This document shows positions 1-5,331 of a stretch of DNA of 13,010 bases, one piece after another. This DNA is from an uncultured Clostridia bacterium (GTDB taxonomy: Bacteria > Bacillota > Clostridia > Christensenellales > CAG-917). The position numbers were made by a program, and so were the translations under genes. The stretch spans positions 1 through 13,010 of the forward strand of contig CANQCC010000032.1 of assembly GCA_947589635.1 (NCBI GenBank). The letters are read 5' to 3'. The notes below the pieces were generated by a model. The model was given only the letters and a program-made list of their open reading frames with translations, made no database searches and was not told the origin of the DNA. Each line of letters opens with the position of its first letter. Position 1 is the stretch's first letter.

Positions 1-132
1 GTTTGATTTTCTAGCAAGTCACGTACGCCTATGTATGCTCCTCTTGCCTTGCGGGTTTGTTCGTTTGTCCTTGACGCTTACACGCGGTTTTACGTTATCT
101 AAGTTTGATAAGTGGCATAAAAATATTATGGT

Positions 133-171
133 ACCCCCACCACCGCGCAAAGCGCGGAGCCTCCCCCTATA
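133..171. repeat. GC-rich hairpin repeat, copy A (inverted relative to 503-543)
   Basis: The 39-bp module starts ACCCCCACCACC and ends TCCCCCTATA. Its centre is a hairpin CCGCGC-AAA-GCGCGG. The reverse complement of 503-543 has the same flanks but a different, equally well-paired centre (CCGCGGC-TTT-GCCGCGG). Preserved pairing despite changed bases suggests that the fold matters or that these are members of a dispersed palindromic repeat family. Function is unknown. Confidence 0.75.
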
Positions 172-176
172 TATCA

Positions 177-260
177 CCCCATAAAACTCGCTATGCTCCT
201 TTCTATGGGGACCCCGATCCATTACCCCACAAACTCGCTACGCAATTTTGCGGGGACCCC
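177..260. repeat. 84-bp inverted repeat, copy B
   Basis: Matches the reverse complement of 729-812 over all 84 bp with 3 mismatches. Internally it is two imperfect 45-bp-spaced units, each ending GGGGACCCC (207-215 and 252-260). Each unit can fold by itself: CCCCATA at 177-183 pairs with TATGGGG at 204-210, and the second unit pairs CCCC at 225-228 with GGGG at 252-255. It looks like a member of a dispersed intergenic repeat family. No transposase is present. Confidence 0.85.
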
Positions 261-301
261 GATAGCCTTCTATCCAACGTTATCGAAGGGCGAGGCCTAC
301 G

Positions 302-322
302 CTCGGACAAGGCGTTACGTTA
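302..322. repeat. Short inverted repeat C (partner at 701-721)
   Basis: CTCGGACAA followed by a GCGTTACGTTAA-like stretch. The reverse complement of 701-721 reads CTCGGACAA then CGTTGCGTTAA, with few differences. It sits just inside repeat B, as its partner sits just inside B', so B-C and C'-B' form a nested inverted arrangement. Confidence 0.55.
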
Positions 323-362
323 AGCACAGACAAATATTTACGTGGGGATAGGGGCTACACTC

Positions 363-470
363 AGACAAATTTCTAATTATCCGTTGTGGGCATACCCTCT
401 TTCCAACGCAGAATTGAGATAATAGAAACATCCAAGACAAAAATCTTATTATCCATTTTGGGCATACCCC
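363..470. repeat. Pair of imperfect 36-bp direct repeats
   Basis: Positions 363-398 and 435-470 align without gaps over 36 bp with 6 differences. Both start AGACAAA and end with TGGGCATACCC. The spacing is 72 bp. They lie between the arms of the larger inverted repeat. Role unknown. Confidence 0.6.
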
Positions 471-502
471 TTTATAGCGTAAGTGTAGAATCACTTTCCC
501 TG

Positions 503-543
503 TATAGGGGGAGGCTCCGCGGCAAAGCCGCGGTGGTGGGGGT
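503..543. repeat. GC-rich hairpin repeat, copy A' (inverted relative to 133-171)
   Basis: The 41-bp module contains a perfect 7-bp stem CCGCGGC-AAA-GCCGCGG (517-533 region). It is followed by TGGTGGGGGT, which matches the reverse complement of the start of copy A. The stem is one base pair longer than in copy A, but both are fully paired. Confidence 0.75.
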
Positions 544-578
544 CCCGTAAAACATGCTTGCACAAAATTAATCCGCTT

Positions 579-601
579 AAAAACAGCGGGCGACAGCCCG
601 C
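579..601 (-). terminator. Terminator-like hairpin on the minus strand
   Basis: Read on the minus strand this is GCGGGC-TGTC-GCCCGC followed by TG and five Ts. That is the form of an intrinsic terminator, with a 6-bp GC stem (596-601 with 586-591). No minus-strand gene is visible just upstream of it, so it may equally be another hairpin of the repeat mosaic. Confidence 0.35.
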
Positions 602-700
602 AAACCCAAGCACAAAAAATAGCGAGCCATGAGCATTTTTGACCTCGAAGGCTTTCTTCCTCGGTAAATGCGAATTGTGAAGCGGTCATTCCCTTTATTA

Positions 701-721
701 TTAACGCAACGTTTGTCCGAG
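701..721. repeat. Short inverted repeat C' (partner at 302-322)
   Basis: Begins TTAACGCAACG and ends TTGTCCGAG, the imperfect reverse complement of 302-322. Lies 7 bp before copy B'. Confidence 0.55.
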
Positions 722-728
722 AGTAATT

Positions 729-812
729 GGGGTCCCCGCAAAATTGCGTAGCGATTTTGTGGGGTAATGGATTGGGGTCCCCATAGAAAGGAGCAAAGCG
801 AGTTTTATGGGG
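729..812. repeat. 84-bp inverted repeat, copy B'
   Basis: Reverse complement of 177-260 with 3 mismatches in 84 bp. GGGGTCCCC occurs at 729-737 and 774-782, again 45 bp apart. Two local hairpins are visible: CCCC(G) at 734-738 with GGGG at 761-764, and CCCCATA at 779-785 with TATGGGG at 806-812. Confidence 0.85.
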
Positions 813-842
813 TAAGTAAGGAGTGGCGCAGCAGCTTGCGGT

Positions 843-881
843 GGGCTTTTAGGCACCTTGCAAGGCAATGGTGCCAAGCCC
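843..881. repeat. Long hairpin, 16 bp of pairing
   Basis: GGGCTT (843-848) pairs with AAGCCC (876-881), GGCACC (852-857) with GGTGCC (870-875), and TTGC (858-861) with GCAA (865-868), with a 3-nt bulge between the first two stems. This is strong for a random 39-bp stretch. It may be part of a structured RNA or of the same repeat family as the surrounding modules. There is no T-tract after it on either strand. Confidence 0.5.
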
Positions 882-901
882 TGAGCAATTGCAAGCGGTT
901 T

Positions 902-924
902 GCAAAGGGCGTAACGCCCTTTGC
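902..924. repeat. Perfect 10-bp stem hairpin
   Basis: GCAAAGGGCG (902-911) and CGCCCTTTGC (915-924) are exact complements around a TAA loop. No U-tract follows on either strand, so it is not a typical terminator. It stands 20 bp after the hairpin at 843-881. Confidence 0.6.
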
Positions 925-1049
925 CGAGGGCGCGGGGCGAGGAGCACCGCAAAATAATAACTTATCGGCGTTTCGTTCCGAGCGAAAGCGAGGGCGGGAC
1001 GCCGCGCATAATATTATTAATTGCATAATGCAAGTTTGCAATTTGGATA

Positions 1050-1078
1050 TTGCATAATGGGCGGAGAGATGGTAAAAT
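1050..1078 (+). promoter_or_regulatory. Candidate sigma-A promoter for glgA
   Basis: TTGCAT (1050-1055), 17-bp spacer, TAAAAT (1073-1078), with an extended -10 TG at 1070-1071. The -35 matches the consensus only in TTG, but the TG-N-TAAAAT element compensates. Transcription would start near 1085, leaving a leader of about 75 nt before the glgA ATG at 1159. An 11-bp sequence ATTGCATAATG occurs at 1020-1030 and again at 1049-1059, the second copy overlapping the -35, so it may be a regulator site. Confidence 0.5.
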
Positions 1079-1099
1079 ATCAGTAAAGTAAGGCAGGCG

Positions 1100-1142
1100 C
1101 CGCATAAAGTTTTGCTGTGGGGGCAAAACAACTTTATGGCGG
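1100..1142 (+). promoter_or_regulatory. Stem-loop in the glgA 5' leader
   Basis: CCG (1100-1102) pairs with CGG (1140-1142), CATAAAGT (1103-1110) with ACTTTATG (1131-1138), and TTTGC (1111-1115) with GCAAA (1123-1127). This leaves small bulges and a TGTGGGG loop. The structure ends 5 nt before the Shine-Dalgarno GAGGTG (1148-1153). It has no T-tract and so is not a terminator. A role in mRNA stability or translation control is inference. Confidence 0.5.
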
Positions 1143-1158
1143 ATCGCGAGGTGAAAAT

Positions 1159-2583
1159 ATGAAGATTTTGTTTGTTGCTTCAGAGGCGGCTCCGTTTGTC
1201 AGGTCGGGAGGACTTGGCGACGTGGCGGGCGCGCTCCCGAAGGCTCTAAACGAGCTGGGGCACGATTGCAGGGTGATCTTGCCCTTTTATAAGGACGAGA
1301 TCAAGCCGGAATATCAAAACATGTTCCGTTTTGTTGCTTCCACCTATGTGGATCTCAGCTGGAGGCGGCAATACTGCGGCGTGTACGAGGCGAGCTATGA
1401 GGGCGTGACCTATTATTTTATCGACAACGAGTATTATTTCAAACGCAAGGGGCTGTACGGGCATTTTGACGATGGCGAGCGTTTTGCGTTTTTCTCGAAG
1501 GCGGTGCTTGAGGCGCTGCCCCTTGTGGACTTTTTCCCCGACGTATTGCACGCGAACGATTGGCATACGGCGCTGACTCCCGTCTTTTTGGACGTATTTT
1601 ATCGTTACAGCGACGATTATCAGAAGATCAAGACGGTGTTTACCATCCATAATATCGAGTTTCAGGGCAAGTATGGCGACGGGCTTATCCGCGACATCTT
1701 GGGGCTTCCCGACTGGGCGGTGCCGCTTGTGATGATGGGGGACTGCGCCAACTTCATGAAGGGCGGCATAGAGTGCTCCAACGCGGTGACCACGGTGAGC
1801 GAAACTTACGCGGGCGAGATCCTCGATCCCTTCTATTCCTATGGGCTTGAGAGCATACTTGCGGAGCGCCGCTTCAAACTTCACGGCGTCGTCAACGGCA
1901 TAGACCAGAGCGTGTACGATCCTCAGACGGATTCCCGCCTCTTCAAAAACTACTCCGTGCGCGACTACAAGACGGGCAAGGAGGAAAACAAGAAGGCGCT
2001 AAGCGAGCTTATCGACTTGCCGTACGCTCCGGACAGACCGCTTGTGGCAATGGTCTCCCGCCTGACGGAACAAAAGGGTCTTGACCTTGTCGCGACGGTC
2101 ATAGACGACATCATGCGCGCGGATACGCAGGTGGTCGTGCTTGGAACGGGCGATTGGAAGTACGAAAACATGGTCAAAGGAGTGGAGTCCCGCTATCCCA
2201 ACAAATTCCGCGCTGTGCTGGCGTTCTCGGGAGACCTCGCAAGCAAACTTTACGCGGCAAGCGACATCTTCCTGATGCCGAGCAAGTTCGAACCGTGCGG
2301 CCTCAGCCAACTCATCGCGATGAGATACGGCTCCATCCCCGTAGTGCGCGAGACGGGCGGCCTTAAAGACACCGTCCCCGCCTACAACCCCGAGATAGGC
2401 GAGGGTAAGGGCTTCACTTTCAAGACCTACAACGCCTACGACATGCTGGACGCGGTGTGGCGCGCCTACGCCTGCTACTACGACAAGAAGCAGTGGGACA
2501 AGGTGGTCAAAAACGCGATGAAGTCCGACTTCAGCTGGAAGGTCAGCGCAAAGAAGTACGTCGACATATACAAGAATCTGTAA
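1159..2583 (+). CDS. glgA: Glycogen synthase (ADP-glucose), GT5 family
   Basis: Adds glucose from ADP-glucose to the non-reducing end of an alpha-1,4-glucan in the cytoplasm. The 474-residue product matches the usual length of bacterial GlgA (about 477). Visible signatures are the N-terminal donor-binding loop SGGLGDV (16-22), HANDWH (131-136), VSRLTEQKGLDL in the C-terminal Rossmann domain, and FEPCGL with the catalytic-type Glu378, followed by the RETGGLKDTV stretch. The position equivalent to E. coli Lys15 is Arg15 here. The ATG at 1159 is chosen because MKILFVASEAAPF is the canonical N-terminus and GAGGTG lies 5 nt upstream. An upstream in-frame ATG at 1117 falls inside the leader hairpin. 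The gene is monocistronic by appearance, with a terminator at 2627-2665. No glgC or glgB is alongside. Confidence 0.96.
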   Translation: MKILFVASEAAPFVRSGGLGDVAGALPKALNELGHDCRVILPFYKDEIKPEYQNMFRFVASTYVDLSWRRQYCGVYEASYEGVTYYFIDNEYYFKRKGLYGHFDDGERFAFFSKAVLEALPLVDFFPDVLHANDWHTALTPVFLDVFYRYSDDYQKIKTVFTIHNIEFQGKYGDGLIRDILGLPDWAVPLVMMGDCANFMKGGIECSNAVTTVSETYAGEILDPFYSYGLESILAERRFKLHGVVNGIDQSVYDPQTDSRLFKNYSVRDYKTGKEENKKALSELIDLPYAPDRPLVAMVSRLTEQKGLDLVATVIDDIMRADTQVVVLGTGDWKYENMVKGVESRYPNKFRAVLAFSGDLASKLYAASDIFLMPSKFEPCGLSQLIAMRYGSIPVVRETGGLKDTVPAYNPEIGEGKGFTFKTYNAYDMLDAVWRAYACYYDKKQWDKVVKNAMKSDFSWKVSAKKYVDIYKNL

Positions 2584-2626
2584 AATGTTGTGCCCAAAAC
2601 AGGCGCGTCGGCTTAAAAGGCATTCG

Positions 2627-2665
2627 GGCGGCGAGAGAACAACCTCTCTCCGCCTGTATTTTTTT
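2627..2665 (+). terminator. Intrinsic terminator after glgA
   Basis: GGCGGCGAGAG (2627-2637) and CTCTCTCCGCC (2644-2654) form an 11-bp stem with one C/T mismatch around an AACAAC loop. TGTATTTTTTT follows. Located 44 bp after the glgA stop codon, it separates glgA transcription from glgP. Confidence 0.85.
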
Positions 2666-2738
2666 GCCTGCATTTTCGCACTGTGGAGGGAAGCGGGAGA
2701 CAAATTGCGGCAACTTTCGCAAAGATTTCCGCATTATG

Positions 2739-2767
2739 TTGACAAGCGTATGCCAAATTTGTAAAAT
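2739..2767 (+). promoter_or_regulatory. Sigma-A promoter for glgP
   Basis: TTGACA (2739-2744), exactly 17 bp, TAAAAT (2762-2767): a consensus -35 and a 5/6 -10. Predicted start near 2774, giving a leader of about 80 nt. This, with the terminator upstream, makes glgP and probably the GH13 gene a separate transcription unit from glgA. Confidence 0.8.
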
Positions 2768-2778
2768 ATTAAGCGTTG

Positions 2779-2802
2779 ATATAATATATGCATATATTAT
2801 AT
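2779..2802 (+). promoter_or_regulatory. 24-bp perfect palindrome, operator candidate
   Basis: The half-site ATATAATATATG is followed directly by its exact complement CATATATTATAT. It starts 11 bp after the -10, that is about +6 to +29 of the predicted transcript, where a repressor would block elongation or open-complex formation. A further inverted pair, ATTGG at 2801-2805 and CCAAT at 2813-2817, abuts it. No matching regulator gene is in the window. AT-rich composition raises the chance of accidental symmetry, but 12 paired positions without error is notable. Confidence 0.5.
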
Positions 2803-2855
2803 TGGCAATAATCCAATCACATACCGTTCGGGGAAAGCGGGAAAAGGCAGGAAGC

Positions 2856-5294
2856 ATGAATCACAAAGTGACATCCAAGGAGTTTACGGCTCAGCTCACC
2901 TCAACGCTTGCGCGCTATTTCGGCGTCAAGCCCGAAGACGCCAGCAAGACGCAGATATATCGCGCCACGTGCATGTGCGTCAGGGACATCCTCACTCAGA
3001 CGCGAGTCAATTTCAAAAAGCAGGTTCGCGAGCAGAACGCGAAGCAGATATATTATATGTCGATGGAATTTTTGCTTGGCAGGTCCCTTAAAAATCACCT
3101 GTTCAACCTCGGCATCACGGACGAAGTCACAAAGGCGGTGGAAAGTTTTGGCGTCAGCATGGAAGAAATTTACGCTTTCGAGCCCGACGCGGGGCTTGGC
3201 AACGGCGGTCTGGGCAGACTGGCGGCGGCGTACATGGACGCGCTGACTTCGCGCGGGTATGCGGCAAGCGGATTTTCCATACTTTACGATTACGGTCTTT
3301 TCAAGCAGATAATAGTGGACGGCTGGCAGCTGGAGCAGCCCGACGATTGGCTCAAGATGGGGGACGTGTGGCTTTCTCCCCGCATGGAAGAAGTGTATCC
3401 CGTCAAATTTGGCGGCGTAGTGGATCAGCATTGGGAAAACGGCAAGCTGACGGTCACTCAGCGCGACTGCACGGTGGTCAACGCGGTGCCTTACGATATG
3501 AACATTTCGGGCTATGATACGGACACGGTCAATCGCATACGTTTCTGGCACTCAGAGGCGGCGCAGGATTTTGACATCCACATGTTCAGCCGCGGCGAAT
3601 ATGTCAAGGCGAGCGCGGCGAAGGCTATGGCGGAGTCCATAAACAAGGTGCTCTATCCCGCCGACGACCACATAGAGGGTAAATCGCTTAGGCTGAAGCA
3701 GCAATATTTCTTTGTGTCCGCTTCCATTCAAAGCATATTGAAGAGGCACTTGAAGACAAATCCCACCCTCGACAATCTTGCGGACTGCGTGGCGATACAC
3801 ATCAACGACACGCACCCAACGCTTTGCATACCGGAGCTCATGCGTCTTCTTCTCGACGAGTACGGCTACGGATGGGATCAGGCATGGGACATCACTTGCA
3901 ATACGATATCCTATACAAACCATACCGTCATGGCGGAGGCGCTTGAAAAGTGGCCGCAGGACCTCTTCCACAATCTGCTTCCGCGCATATACCAGATAGT
4001 GCACGAGATAAATCAGCGCTTCTGCGACGAGCTTTGGAGGTATTATCCCAACAATTGGGACATCGTCTCCAAAAACGCCGTGCTGTCAAACGGGCAGGTC
4101 AAGATGGCAAATCTTTGCCTTGCGACCGCGCACACCATCAACGGCGTGTCGGCGCTGCACAGCGACATCCTGAAAAACGACGTGTTCAGGGACTATTGCC
4201 GCATGCACCCCGAAAAATTTACCAACGTCACAAACGGCATAACGCATCGCCGCTGGGTATGTCAGGCCAATCCCCGCCTCGCCTCGCTCATCACGGAGCT
4301 TATCGGGGACAGCTGGATAAAAGAGGCCTCCAACCTTGAGGAGCTGCAAAAGTATATGGGCGACAGGCAGGTGCTCGATCGCCTTGCCGAGATAAAGCGC
4401 AGCAACAAGGAGGACCTTGCAAAGTATATCCTCGAGCACAACAACGTGGCAGTCGACCCGGACAGCATCTTCGACGTGCAGGTCAAGAGGTTGCACGAAT
4501 ATAAGCGCCAGCTGCTAAACGCTTTGCACATCCTCGATCTTTACTATCGCTTAAAGGAAAATCCCAACCTCGACGTACAGCCACGCACCTTCATCTTCGG
4601 CGCGAAGGCGGCAAGCGCGTACTATATGGCGAAGCAGATAATCCGCCTCATTTGCACGATGGCGGACGTCATAAACAACGACCCCGACATCAAGGGCAAG
4701 ATAAAGATAATCTTCCTTGAAAACTACCGTGTTACGCTTGCCGAGATGATAATGCCCGCCGCCGAAGTGTCCGAGCAGATATCCCTCGCCGGCAAGGAAG
4801 CGAGCGGCACCGGCAACATGAAGTTCATGATAAACGGCGCGCTTACGATAGGCACCCTCGACGGCGCGAACGTCGAGATCCACCAGGAAGTGGGCGACGG
4901 CAATATCTTCCTGTTTGGACTGCTTGCGGACGAGGTCGCGCAGATGTGGAAGCAGGGCTACGATCCCTCGCACTACTATCAGACCAATCCGCGCATAAAG
5001 CGAGTCGTGGACGCTCTCAGGCAGGGCGGCAAGGACAAGAACGGCATTGCCTTCGGCGAGATTGCGGATTCCTTGCTTATCGGCCGCGGCGGGCAGCCCG
5101 ACGGATATATGGTGCTTGCGGACTTTGACAGCTATTGCAACGCGCAGGCCAGAGTGGACGCGACTTACCGCGACAAATACACCTGGAACAGGATGTCCCT
5201 TGTCAACATCGCGAAGGCGGGCTTCTTTGCGGCGGACAGAGCCGTCGAGGAATACGCGCAGCGCATATGGGGAATAAAGCCCATCAACAGATAA
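2856..5294 (+). CDS. glgP: Glycogen/maltodextrin phosphorylase, GT35 family
   Basis: Cleaves terminal alpha-1,4 linkages of glycogen or maltodextrin with phosphate to give glucose-1-phosphate. Uses pyridoxal phosphate. The 812-residue length equals that of typical bacterial enzymes (E. coli GlgP 815). Signatures in order: YYMSMEFLLGRSL near 66-78, LGNGGLGRLAAAYMDAL from 114, DTHPTLCIPELMRLLLDE, TNGITHRRW, VQVKRLHEYKRQLLN, and the cofactor site EASGTGNMKF with Lys656 as the Schiff-base lysine. Start chosen at 2856: an AGGCAGGA ribosome site lies just upstream, and residues before it (the frame is open from 2457) run through the glgA end, terminator and promoter. The next gene follows after 37 bp, so co-transcription with the GH13 hydrolase is likely. 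Substrate preference (glycogen or maltodextrin) cannot be read from the sequence. Confidence 0.97.
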   Translation: MNHKVTSKEFTAQLTSTLARYFGVKPEDASKTQIYRATCMCVRDILTQTRVNFKKQVREQNAKQIYYMSMEFLLGRSLKNHLFNLGITDEVTKAVESFGVSMEEIYAFEPDAGLGNGGLGRLAAAYMDALTSRGYAASGFSILYDYGLFKQIIVDGWQLEQPDDWLKMGDVWLSPRMEEVYPVKFGGVVDQHWENGKLTVTQRDCTVVNAVPYDMNISGYDTDTVNRIRFWHSEAAQDFDIHMFSRGEYVKASAAKAMAESINKVLYPADDHIEGKSLRLKQQYFFVSASIQSILKRHLKTNPTLDNLADCVAIHINDTHPTLCIPELMRLLLDEYGYGWDQAWDITCNTISYTNHTVMAEALEKWPQDLFHNLLPRIYQIVHEINQRFCDELWRYYPNNWDIVSKNAVLSNGQVKMANLCLATAHTINGVSALHSDILKNDVFRDYCRMHPEKFTNVTNGITHRRWVCQANPRLASLITELIGDSWIKEASNLEELQKYMGDRQVLDRLAEIKRSNKEDLAKYILEHNNVAVDPDSIFDVQVKRLHEYKRQLLNALHILDLYYRLKENPNLDVQPRTFIFGAKAASAYYMAKQIIRLICTMADVINNDPDIKGKIKIIFLENYRVTLAEMIMPAAEVSEQISLAGKEASGTGNMKFMINGALTIGTLDGANVEIHQEVGDGNIFLFGLLADEVAQMWKQGYDPSHYYQTNPRIKRVVDALRQGGKDKNGIAFGEIADSLLIGRGGQPDGYMVLADFDSYCNAQARVDATYRDKYTWNRMSLVNIAKAGFFAADRAVEEYAQRIWGIKPINR

Positions 5295-5302
5295 ATCAGG
5301 GA

Positions 5303-5321
5303 GGCGGCGGCAATCGCCGCC
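5303..5321 (+). other. Hairpin between glgP and the GH13 gene
   Basis: GGCGGCG (5303-5309) and CGCCGCC (5315-5321) form a perfect GC-rich stem with a GCAAT loop. The sequence after it (TTAATAAACC) has no real T-tract, so it is a poor terminator. AGGGA at 5298-5302 is just before the stem and the ATG 10 nt after it. If folded, the stem would bring that Shine-Dalgarno-like sequence to a normal distance from the start. It could also be an mRNA processing or stability element protecting the glgP message. Confidence 0.6.
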
Positions 5322-5331
5322 TTAATAAACC

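Larger units (their letters stand above)
1..1019. other. Gene-free, repeat-rich intergenic region
   Basis: About 1 kb without a convincing protein-coding gene. Open frames exist on both strands, but their translations are low in protein character (Pro/Arg/Cys-rich, running through hairpin repeats) and none has a good ribosome binding site with a recognisable domain. The region is instead a patchwork of inverted repeats, direct repeats and short GC-rich hairpins, itemised separately. I see no tRNA, rRNA or known riboswitch. Positions 1-120 contain nothing I can interpret. Confidence 0.75.

Noticed and set aside
315..689. 124-codon open frame on the minus strand in the repeat region
   Set aside because: It runs through the GC-rich hairpin module and direct repeats. 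The translation has a PPPPRLCRG stretch produced by the repeat, and there is no ribosome site or recognisable domain.
1..1116. CRISPR array in the repeat region
   Set aside because: Repeats are few, differ in length and orientation, and lack regular spacers. No cas gene is present.
805..1131. 108-codon minus-strand frame before glgA
   Set aside because: Covers the hairpins at 843-924 and the glgA promoter and leader. It is Cys/Arg/His-rich with no protein family character.
2740..2757. Possible catabolite-responsive (cre) site at the glgP -35
   Set aside because: TGACAAGCGTATGCCA resembles a cre box but the central CG is displaced by one base, so spacing does not fit the consensus.
2457..2855. 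In-frame upstream extension of glgP (133 codons)
   Set aside because: Overlaps the glgA end, its terminator and the glgP promoter. The canonical GlgP N-terminus and ribosome site are at 2856.
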